Part shown: in pieces, positions 25,932 through 34,024 of the stretch | Position numbering within the stretch: the first letter of the stretch is position 1 | Layout of the letters: every line of letters starts with the position of its first letter | Origin: Bacteroidota bacterium | GTDB taxonomy: Bacteria > Bacteroidota > Bacteroidia > Palsa-965 | Direction of reading: 5' to 3' | DNA length: 37,236 bases | Assembly (NCBI GenBank): GCA_013289095.1 | Contig: JABDAO010000017.1 | Location: 1 to 37,236, forward strand | The notes under the pieces: generated by a model | Told to the model about the DNA's origin: nothing | Seen by the model: only the letters and a program-made list of their open reading frames with translations | Database searches by the model: none | Made by a program: the position numbers and the translations under genes

Positions 25932-28646
25932 ATGTTGCAGGCTGTCCCCAAAAGGTTCAAACTTTTTCTGAAGAATATTTATTTTTTCTTTTATCTGAAT
26001 GATGCAGAGGAACGTGAAAAGCTGATTCTCATTGGTGATTCAGGTTTGTTTGATTTGGAGTACTATAACAGTCAGTTAAAATTCTCCTTTTTAACCCAGT
26101 GCGGAGCGATTACCCATTATCTCAAAAAAGGGTATAAATTGAGCGTAAACCCGAATCCCTACTTCGATACGAAGTATTACCTCGATTCTAATCCGGATGT
26201 CCGTCAGAATAATAAAAACCCGCTTTATCACTTCCTGGTCAATGGGCACAAGGAAGACCGCAACCCGAACATGGAGTTCAATACCCAACTCTATATTCTC
26301 CTGCATAAGGATGAACTTCAAACACGAAAATTAAATCCGCTTTTTCACTTCATTCAGCACAACCCTGTCGGAAAAACGTTCGGAAATAACGCTACCCCCA
26401 AAGAGGCGCTGGCCAATGGAAAGAATAAACCGTCAGCCCCCAACCTGATTGAATCTATCAAAAATAAAAACAAAAGAAGCGGGATCCCGAGGCTGTTGGA
26501 GCTTGGTTTTGAATTCACGCCTGCCGAAGCTTTTGATGAAGAATACTACCTGGAACTAAATCCGGATTTAATCCATCCTGATATTATTCCTTTTCAGCAT
26601 TATATGACCCAGGGGTGGAAAGAGAACAGAAACCCAAACGCCTGGTTTGATATTCCCTATTATCTCGAAACCTATAAGGATGTAAAAGACTTAGAGCTTG
26701 AGCCGCTTACACACTATCTGCTTGTTGGAAAAGAACAGGGCCGAACGTTTAAAAAGGTGGAGCATGGCAATGTGCAGGCTTATTTTGAATTCCTCAATGT
26801 CCAGAATCAGAAACGTGAGCCTGGAATGACTACCGATTATGTAGAGTTCGAAGAGCACGTCGCGCTGCCGATCGATCTGCGCTTAATTGCTTTTTACCTG
26901 CCCCAATATCACCCCATACCCGAAAACGACAAAGCCTGGGGGAAAGGATTCACCGAGTGGACCAATGTATCGAAAGCCCTGGCCCAGTTTGGGGGCCATT
27001 ACCAACCAAGGTTACCTGGTGAGTTGGGATACTACGACCTACGTCTGATCGATATTCAGCGCAGACAAATAGAGCTTGCTAAAAATTATGGACTTCATGG
27101 ATTCTGTTATCATTACTATTGGTTTGGCGGTCAGAAGGTCATTGACAGGCCGTTGCAACAGATTTTAGACAATAAAGACCTCGATTTTCCATTCTGTATC
27201 AACTGGGCAAATGAAAACTGGACCCGCAGGTGGGATGGGCTGGATCAGGAGGTGATCCTCAAACAGAACCATTCTCCCGAAGACGATCTGGCCTTCCTCG
27301 AAGAAATTAAACCGATCCTGCTCGATAAGCGGTATATACGTGTAAACGGAAAGCCACTCCTGATGATTTACCGGCCTACGTTGTTTCCTGACATCAAGGA
27401 AACAGTGGCGCGTTGGAGAAAACATGCACAAAAAATCGGCATCGGCAACATCTATTTAGTGCTTGCCCACTCCTTCGATAAACAGGATCCAAGGGAAATA
27501 GGCTTTGATGCAGCTACAGAATTTGCACCCAATAATTTTAATGTAAAAGATGTAACCCATACACTCAGCCTCTTCAATTCGAAATACAGTGGGCGGGTGT
27601 ACGATTATAAATCGGCCATCAATTACAGTGTGGATTACAAAGAGCCGACGTATACCAAATTCAGAGGTGTCTGTCCGAGCTGGGATAACGAGGCGAGAAA
27701 ACCTGGGAAAGGTTCAACTTTTGTAAACAGTACCCCTCTGTTGTATATGAAATGGATGGAATACGTCTGTTTTTATACAAATCAACACCGTGCGGGGGAT
27801 GAAAAAATTGTGTTCGTCAATGCCTGGAACGAATGGGGCGAAGCAGCCTATCTGGAACCAGACCGGAAATTCGGATATGCTTATTTGGAAGCTACCTATA
27901 CCGTATTGAGAAAATTCAACAGGGATAAACTGAAGCTGCTGTTCGACACACAAAACACACAGAAAAAATCAGATACCGCCGTAGTCCTGCACTTGTATTA
28001 TATGGATCTGTGGGACGACATCAAACTGGAGCTGGACCACTTCAAGGGCGATGTTGATCTGTATGTGAACGTAATCAGTAAAGCATCCATCGAGGAGATC
28101 CGGAAAATTCAGAACGATTTTCCGCTTGCCAAAATCTATACCTTCGAAAATCGGGGAAGGGACGTACTTCCATTCTTGAAAATACTGAAAATTATTCTGC
28201 CCTTAAAGTATAAGTATGTGTGCAAGATACACAGCAAAAAATCCTTGCACCGTATAGACGGCGATAATTGGAGAAATCACCTGATCCGAAGCCTCATCGG
28301 CTCGCCTGAACGGATCAAGGAGGCCACTGCCAGACTTGATGACAACGTTGGGGTGCTCGTAGCCAGGGGAAATCTTTTTTCATACAAAGAATGGATGGGG
28401 TCGAACTCGGAGATGATAAACCGGTTCGCTGAAAAAACAAAGCTCCAGGTACCCGATGACTTTACATTTCCGGCCGGATCCATGTTCTGGTGCAAGCCTG
28501 CCGTTTTCTCCAAACTCCTGCAGGGGATGGATGAAAGTGATTTTATCCTCGAAGAGGGCCAGTTGGACGGCACCATTGCTCATGCCTGCGAACGAATTGT
28601 AGGATTGCTTTGTATTTCCGAAAAACTCAAGATAGAAGAAATTTAA
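25932..28646 (+). CDS. WbsX-like (GH99-like) domain glycosyltransferase fused to a C-terminal RgpF-like domain
   Basis: N-terminal ~38-aa repeats (FDTKYYLDSNPDVRQNNKNPLYHFLVNGHKEDRNPN); WbsX core RLIAFYLPQYHPIPENDKAWGKGFTEWTNVSKA...FCINWANENWTRRWDG...VFVNAWNEWGEAAYLEPD; C-terminus VVLHLYYMDLWDDI...FENRGRDVLPFL...KIHSKKSLHRIDGDNWRN (RgpF-like). Confidence 0.88.
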   Translation: MLQAVPKRFKLFLKNIYFFFYLNDAEEREKLILIGDSGLFDLEYYNSQLKFSFLTQCGAITHYLKKGYKLSVNPNPYFDTKYYLDSNPDVRQNNKNPLYHFLVNGHKEDRNPNMEFNTQLYILLHKDELQTRKLNPLFHFIQHNPVGKTFGNNATPKEALANGKNKPSAPNLIESIKNKNKRSGIPRLLELGFEFTPAEAFDEEYYLELNPDLIHPDIIPFQHYMTQGWKENRNPNAWFDIPYYLETYKDVKDLELEPLTHYLLVGKEQGRTFKKVEHGNVQAYFEFLNVQNQKREPGMTTDYVEFEEHVALPIDLRLIAFYLPQYHPIPENDKAWGKGFTEWTNVSKALAQFGGHYQPRLPGELGYYDLRLIDIQRRQIELAKNYGLHGFCYHYYWFGGQKVIDRPLQQILDNKDLDFPFCINWANENWTRRWDGLDQEVILKQNHSPEDDLAFLEEIKPILLDKRYIRVNGKPLLMIYRPTLFPDIKETVARWRKHAQKIGIGNIYLVLAHSFDKQDPREIGFDAATEFAPNNFNVKDVTHTLSLFNSKYSGRVYDYKSAINYSVDYKEPTYTKFRGVCPSWDNEARKPGKGSTFVNSTPLLYMKWMEYVCFYTNQHRAGDEKIVFVNAWNEWGEAAYLEPDRKFGYAYLEATYTVLRKFNRDKLKLLFDTQNTQKKSDTAVVLHLYYMDLWDDIKLELDHFKGDVDLYVNVISKASIEEIRKIQNDFPLAKIYTFENRGRDVLPFLKILKIILPLKYKYVCKIHSKKSLHRIDGDNWRNHLIRSLIGSPERIKEATARLDDNVGVLVARGNLFSYKEWMGSNSEMINRFAEKTKLQVPDDFTFPAGSMFWCKPAVFSKLLQGMDESDFILEEGQLDGTIAHACERIVGLLCISEKLKIEEI

Positions 28647-28648
28647 AC

Positions 28649-29479
28649 ATGGGATCAGGTTCTTTTAGGTACCTTACCTCGCTATTCAACCGAAGGGTGA
28701 TAGCGAAAAAGAACATGAGCACATTTCAAAAAAAAACAAGTCAAGTCCTGGAACTCCCGTTCCCGAATGCCTTCTATTTCTCTCAGGAGGGCTATTGTGG
28801 GTGTTGTAATCAGGACGTAATCTTTGAGTCAAAGACAAGCTGGTTACGGGATTGGTTCTTTTGTTCAAATTGTGCTTCCATGCCCCGGGAACGCGCGCTG
28901 ATCAAAGTCATCGAAGAGTCCTACCCAAACTGGAGAAATCTGCTGATACATGAGTCGTCTCCGGCCTATCGCGGTGTGAGCGAAAAAATGCAAAAAGAAT
29001 GTATGGGGTATACCTCTTCCCAGTATTTCCCGGGCCAACCCTTTGGCTCGATGGTACAGAATTACCGCAACGAAAACCTGGAGGAACAAACATTCCCGGA
29101 TGAATCGTTCGATCTGATCGTCACACAGGATGTCATGGAGCATATCTACAATCCGGAAAAAGCATTTTCTGAAATTGCACGTACACTGAAAAGGGGAGGG
29201 GCGCATATTTTTACTGTGCCGATGATTAATAAACACATGAAAACAGAGGTTTGGGCCACCCTTGATCCTTCCGGTAATCCGTTGTTTTTGAAAGAGCCGG
29301 AATATCACAGCAACCCTGTAAATCCGCTTGGATCTCCGGTCACGATGCATTGGGGCTTTGATATTGTCAACTTTATTCGTGAAAAAAGCGGATTGGAAAC
29401 AACCATTGTCCATCTCGATGATATCCGACTTGGAATCCGCGCCGAATACATCGAAGTGTTAGTCAGCCGGAAAAATTGA
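28649..29479 (+). CDS. SAM-dependent methyltransferase with N-terminal Cys cluster
   Basis: CGCCNQDVIF...FFCSNCASMPRERAL (possible Zn ribbon); FPDESFDLIVTQDVMEHIYNPEKAFSEIARTLKRGGAHIFTVPM. ATG 28649 is 2 nt after the preceding stop. Confidence 0.8.
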   Translation: MGSGSFRYLTSLFNRRVIAKKNMSTFQKKTSQVLELPFPNAFYFSQEGYCGCCNQDVIFESKTSWLRDWFFCSNCASMPRERALIKVIEESYPNWRNLLIHESSPAYRGVSEKMQKECMGYTSSQYFPGQPFGSMVQNYRNENLEEQTFPDESFDLIVTQDVMEHIYNPEKAFSEIARTLKRGGAHIFTVPMINKHMKTEVWATLDPSGNPLFLKEPEYHSNPVNPLGSPVTMHWGFDIVNFIREKSGLETTIVHLDDIRLGIRAEYIEVLVSRKN

Positions 29480-29576
29480 GAAGAGAATGAATTTACAAAC
29501 AGGAAAAACCGGCGACATTCAAATTCCAACTTGTGTATCCAAACCTGTTCTCCTTATTAATTTCCCCCATTAACAA

Positions 29577-30317
29577 ATGACCGTTCAGGGACGAAGTTTC
29601 AAAATAGCCGTTTTTGTTCATTTGTTTTACACCCACAGCTATGTTGAATTTCAGTCAATTCTCAGCGGGCTGAAGAACCTTGATCCACTTTATTTGTTCA
29701 ATATCGGCCCCAGCCCGGAACCCCACGCCCTGATAGAACAGATCAAGACCGATTTCCCTGGGGCACTGGTACTCCAGAGCCCGAACATAGGAAAAGACAT
29801 AGGCGGAAAACTGGCTCTACTCGACCTCTACCTGTCTTCCGGGGTGAAAAGCGATTTATTTATTTTTCTCCATGATAAAGTAAGTCCCCAGATCCTGAAT
29901 GGAGAAAAATGGAGAAATCAATTACTTAAAATTGTCAGGACTGACACCTGCGCAGAGATCGTGAATCTGTTCAACCAGTGTCCACAGCTCGGACTTGTTG
30001 GCGCCTCTGAACATCTGAGTAATGAATATAATCCTGAAAACCGCAATTTTAATTCGACCAATAATTTGATTTTAAAGGAATACATCCACAAGTTTGGACT
30101 CTCTCTAACCGACTATACATTCATAGCCGGTAACATGTTTTGGGTGAGAAGCCGTATCTATGAAGATTTTTTTAATAAATTTCGTCCTCTGCAGCTCCGG
30201 GCAGGACTCGAAAAAGGAAATGTAACCGATGCCGAAACAGGCACACACACGCATTCCCTGGAGCGGATTTTCAGCTGGATTGCACAGAGTCAGGGGTATC
30301 AAATTAAAGGTGTGTAA
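29577..30317 (+). CDS. Stand-alone RgpF-like (rhamnan synthesis F) glycan protein
   Basis: IAVFVHLFYTHSYVEFQSILSGL...NIGKDIGGKLALLDLYL...LFIFLHDKVSPQILNGEKWRNQLLK...FIAGNMFWVRSRIYEDFF aligns by eye with the RgpF-like domain of the 25932 gene. Confidence 0.75.
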   Translation: MTVQGRSFKIAVFVHLFYTHSYVEFQSILSGLKNLDPLYLFNIGPSPEPHALIEQIKTDFPGALVLQSPNIGKDIGGKLALLDLYLSSGVKSDLFIFLHDKVSPQILNGEKWRNQLLKIVRTDTCAEIVNLFNQCPQLGLVGASEHLSNEYNPENRNFNSTNNLILKEYIHKFGLSLTDYTFIAGNMFWVRSRIYEDFFNKFRPLQLRAGLEKGNVTDAETGTHTHSLERIFSWIAQSQGYQIKGV

Positions 30318-30320
30318 GCC

Positions 30321-31193
30321 ATGTTCCTAAAACCGGTATTCATCAGCTCAGCAGGTAGGTTCACTGATAAGGTGCTCCACGAAAAGGATGCCACGTACGC
30401 TATCAGGCTTACGCCCGAAGCGCTTTGGTCTGCTCACAACTCCGTTTTCGAGACTTATTTTCAGTCTCCTGATCCTTGTTCAGTCTGCCTGGATCTCACA
30501 AAAACAAAGCGCTTAACGGAACAAGAACTGCAGTTGATCGAACAGGGTATTGCCCGGGTTTCATTCAGCCCCAGCTATTTGAAACACGGGGATGCGCCTG
30601 TTATTTTATTACTCACAAGCCAGGATTCGGATCAACAGTTTATAGACCTGGTAAAGAAAAGAATAGAATCGACGTTGCTTGCCCAGGGCTTTGAATTAGC
30701 ACTCCTATTTGCATTAACAGACGGTCTTCAAAACATACAGCAGAACGTTGAGAGGTGTTATTACCTCAATCTGACGCATGGTGACTTGCCCACAAATTTG
30801 GTACGGATAAATGAACTTTACGAGGAGAATATCGTCATGAATGCCTTCTTTTTTATGAATTGCAGTGAAAATACGGAGTGTTTTCAGATTATTCAGGAGA
30901 TAGTGCTTGCTGAACAACGTTTTGCTGCGAGAAAACCTACGGTCTATGCATTGATGCAACAGCTGCAAGCTCTCGAAGCAGAACGTGATCTGTTGATTTC
31001 GGAAAACAAACGTACTCAGGTTCTGGTACAAGATGGCTCAAATTATCTGAAACAATTGAAACAGGATGCGGGTTCAACGATTTTGTGGTGGGAAAATGAA
31101 AATCAAAAGATCATCCGTTTTTATCAGACCGAGTATGAATCCTTGCCTTTATGGTATAAACGGTTTGGGCATTTGATAAAAAAAATGTTTTGA
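30321..31193 (+). CDS. Hypothetical glycan-locus protein with coiled coil and WYKRFGH-type C-terminal tail
   Basis: 290 aa, ATG 3 nt after the upstream stop. Short coiled coil (ALMQQLQALEAERDLLISENKRTQVL), then IIRFYQTEYESLPLWYKRFGHLIKKMF. Confidence 0.7.
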   Translation: MFLKPVFISSAGRFTDKVLHEKDATYAIRLTPEALWSAHNSVFETYFQSPDPCSVCLDLTKTKRLTEQELQLIEQGIARVSFSPSYLKHGDAPVILLLTSQDSDQQFIDLVKKRIESTLLAQGFELALLFALTDGLQNIQQNVERCYYLNLTHGDLPTNLVRINELYEENIVMNAFFFMNCSENTECFQIIQEIVLAEQRFAARKPTVYALMQQLQALEAERDLLISENKRTQVLVQDGSNYLKQLKQDAGSTILWWENENQKIIRFYQTEYESLPLWYKRFGHLIKKMF

Positions 31194-31690
31194 TGCAAGA
31201 CCATCTGGCGCATCAGTAACTTGCGATGAAATGACATACAGTTCATACCTGTTGGGGTCGTCTTTAAAAGCCTCATTTTCAATTAATTGTTTGTATAATT
31301 AGCATTATGTTAAATGCTAACTGCCTTATCTCCATTCAATTAAATTCAAACAACCCCGCCTTCAACCGCTGTTCAGCCTCATTTCCAGGTACCACGGCAA
31401 GCGCACGTTCAGGCTACTCAATCCAGGTGTTTCCTCTCTGTATCATTGTCCTGGTATTGATCGGTTTTACGGAAGGCATAACCGGCCTTTCGCTCGACGA
31501 TTCTGAACCGAGGCATGCGTGTTCTATTCAGCCTCAAAAACCAGTCTGTTACGAATCCGTCTATCCTGCAAAATAACCGCTTAGGTCTGCAAATACCTGC
31601 ATTCGTCCTCATTCTCCTTTGGGCCGGGATTCATTTCAAACAAATCCTGTAAATTCACGCCGGTTTAGTTCTAACGTATCTCCCAGAAAT

Positions 31691-33607
31691 ATGAAAAAAA
31701 TTGTTGGCATCCTTTCGTTTTGTAGCCTGCTCCAGACGGTGCAAGCTCAAAAAACCATGACCACTGAAATGCTCATACAACTGGGTAAGGTAAGTACAGC
31801 GGGTATCAGCGCTGATGGCAAATCGGTGATCTACACCGTAAAAACCTATAGCATTGCCGACGATAAGGCAACCCGTAAGCAATTCTCCATACCGCTTGCC
31901 GGTGGAACTGCTGTAGAGATTAAAAGTGTGGATGGGATGTTTCCGGATGAAAAACTTGCAAAAGACGGAAAACACAGCATCGCCTCGAAAGATATCAAGG
32001 TGAAAAAAGTATACGGTAAAGACTTTTATCCGGCCCTCACCAAGTCGGATGTCATGATCTACGACGATCTGAACTACCGCCATTGGGATACCTGGGAAGA
32101 CGGGGCGTACGGCCATGTATTTGTCTATACCCTCTCCTCAGACAAGAAGATTACCGACAGCATCGATATCATGCTCAATGAACCCTATGACTGTCCGCAA
32201 AAACCCTATGGGGGCGATGAAGATTATGTCTGGAATCCAAATGGTAAGGAAGTGGTATACTGTACCAAGAAAAAATACGGTAAGGAATATGCACTCAGCA
32301 CCAATACCGATCTGTATTCATATAACCTGGAAACAGCAAAGACTACGAATCTTACCGCAGGTATGGAAGGGTATGATACCAAACCATCTTTCTCAACAAC
32401 AGGTTCTATGGCCTGGCTGAGTATGAAGACAGATGGATATGAATCTGACAAAAATGACATTTTTGTGCTCAACGGCTCCAGCAAATTAAACCTGACTAAA
32501 GATTGGGACGGGACCGTGAACGATTACCGCTGGAGTGCTGATGGAAAGACCATCTTCTTTACCGCTGCCGTTGACGGAACAGTACAACTTCTGGAAGTGA
32601 ATTGCCCGACCGATGGAAAAACGGTCGCGGTAGTAAAACAGATTACAAATGGCGACTACGACATTCACAATATTGCCGGACAAACAGGTTCAACATTGGT
32701 ACTGGAGCGTACAGATATGAACCATGCCGTAGAAATTTATACACTCGACCTGAAGACAAAAGAATTAAAACAGCTTACTCATGTAAACGATGAGGTTTAC
32801 AAATCTATTTCACTGCCGCAAATCGAAAAGAGGTATGTAACGGCCACCGACGGACAAAAAATGCTGGTCTGGGTGGTGCTCCCACCTGATTTCGACAAAA
32901 CAAAGAAATACCCAACCTTGTTGTATTGCCAGGGAGGGCCTCAGTCGCCATTGACTCAGTTTTATTCCTACCGCTGGAATTTCCAGTTGATGGCTTCCAA
33001 AGGCTATATCATCGTAGCGCCTAACCGAAGAGGGATGCCGGGCCACGGGGTGAAATGGAATGAACAGATCAGCCGCGATTATGGGGGCCAGAATATGAAA
33101 GACTATCTCATCTCGATCGATGAACTTTCGAAAGAACCGTATGTTGACAAAAACCGGCTCGGTTGCGTTGGCGCCAGTTATGGTGGATATTCGGTGTACT
33201 TCCTTGCAGGTATGCATGAAAAACGTTTTAAGACCTTTATCGCCCACGATGGTATTTTCGACTGGCGCGCCATGTACGGCACCACCGAGGAAATCTGGTT
33301 TGTGAACCAGGATCTGGGTGGCGCTTATTGGGACAAGACCAATGCCTCTGCCCAGAAAAGCTATGAACAGTTCAACCCGGTGAATTATGTCAAGAAATGG
33401 GATACCCCGATGCTTATCATCCAGGGAGGAAAAGATTACCGGGTGCCGATCGAACAAGGCCTTGGAGCATTCCAGGCAGCACAATTGCAGGGAATCAAGA
33501 GCAAATTGCTTTATTTCCCCAATGAGAACCACTGGATCCTGAAAGATCAGGATGCATTGGTCTGGCAGAACGAATTTTATAAATGGCTGGATGAAACGTT
33601 AAAGTAA
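31691..33607 (+). CDS. S9 family prolyl oligopeptidase/DPP-IV-like peptidase
   Basis: Signal peptide MKKIVGILSFCSLLQTVQAQ; WD/beta-propeller N-domain; catalytic GASYGGYSVYFLAG (Ser), GGKDYRVPIEQG (Asp), NENHWIL (His). Start at ATG 31691. Confidence 0.92.
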   Translation: MKKIVGILSFCSLLQTVQAQKTMTTEMLIQLGKVSTAGISADGKSVIYTVKTYSIADDKATRKQFSIPLAGGTAVEIKSVDGMFPDEKLAKDGKHSIASKDIKVKKVYGKDFYPALTKSDVMIYDDLNYRHWDTWEDGAYGHVFVYTLSSDKKITDSIDIMLNEPYDCPQKPYGGDEDYVWNPNGKEVVYCTKKKYGKEYALSTNTDLYSYNLETAKTTNLTAGMEGYDTKPSFSTTGSMAWLSMKTDGYESDKNDIFVLNGSSKLNLTKDWDGTVNDYRWSADGKTIFFTAAVDGTVQLLEVNCPTDGKTVAVVKQITNGDYDIHNIAGQTGSTLVLERTDMNHAVEIYTLDLKTKELKQLTHVNDEVYKSISLPQIEKRYVTATDGQKMLVWVVLPPDFDKTKKYPTLLYCQGGPQSPLTQFYSYRWNFQLMASKGYIIVAPNRRGMPGHGVKWNEQISRDYGGQNMKDYLISIDELSKEPYVDKNRLGCVGASYGGYSVYFLAGMHEKRFKTFIAHDGIFDWRAMYGTTEEIWFVNQDLGGAYWDKTNASAQKSYEQFNPVNYVKKWDTPMLIIQGGKDYRVPIEQGLGAFQAAQLQGIKSKLLYFPNENHWILKDQDALVWQNEFYKWLDETLK

Positions 33608-33624
33608 GATCCGCTGTTTTTACG

Positions 33625-33666
33625 AAAAAGGCCTGCATGCTCTACCCGGCATTTGCAGGCCTTTTT
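33625..33666. terminator. Intrinsic terminator after the S9 peptidase gene
   Basis: AAAAAGGCCTGCA...TGCAGGCCTTTTT. Confidence 0.85.
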
Positions 33667-33929
33667 TATGTATCTGTTTGGTACTGAATAGATTTATGGT
33701 GTAAACGGGTTTGCTGATCCTGCACCCGCGCAACTTCTGCGTTCGCCCGCTGAAGTTTTCCGGTCGCCCGAGCAAGTTTTCCGGTTGCCCGAGCAAGTTT
33801 TCCGGTCGCCCGCGCAAGTTTTCCGGTCGCCCGCGCAAGTTTTCCGGTTGCCCGGGCAGGTTTTCCGGTCGCCCGCGCAAGTTTTCCGGTCGCCCGTGCA
33901 ACTTCCGCGTTGGCACAAGGAAGTTGCAC
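33666..33929 (-). CDS. Possible heptapeptide-repeat protein (ANAEVAR/ATGKLAR array)
   Basis: 87 aa from a GTG start: MQLPC-ANAEVAR-ATGKLAR-ATGKPAR-(ATGKLAR)x4-ATGKLQR-ANAEVAR-VQDQQTR... Nearly all nucleotide variation between units is synonymous in this frame. No ATG start. Confidence 0.3.
   Translation of the reverse strand: MQLPCANAEVARATGKLARATGKPARATGKLARATGKLARATGKLARATGKLARATGKLQRANAEVARVQDQQTRLHHKSIQYQTDT
33734..33922. repeat. 21-bp tandem repeat (7 core units plus one diverged unit on each side)
   Basis: Consensus GTTTTCCGGTCGCCCGCGCAA, units at 33755, 33776, 33797, 33818, 33839, 33860 and 33881. Flanking variants are CTTCTGCGTTCGCCCGCTGAA (33734) and CTTCCGCGTTGGCACAAGGAA (33902). 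Confidence 0.95.
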
Positions 33930-34024
33930 GGGTTCATTAGAAAACTGCTTTTTGACACAGAAAAGTTATTCGGGTTCAGGGCGGGTCTTCCGCAGAAAAG
34001 CCAATTCATAGACGGGGAGACATT

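Noticed and set aside
31307-31576. 89-aa ORF upstream of the S9 peptidase
   Set aside because: Atypical composition and no family resemblance; probably chance.
33734-33922. Regular short repeats resembling a CRISPR array
   Set aside because: The units are contiguous 21-bp tandem copies with no spacers, and no cas genes are visible.
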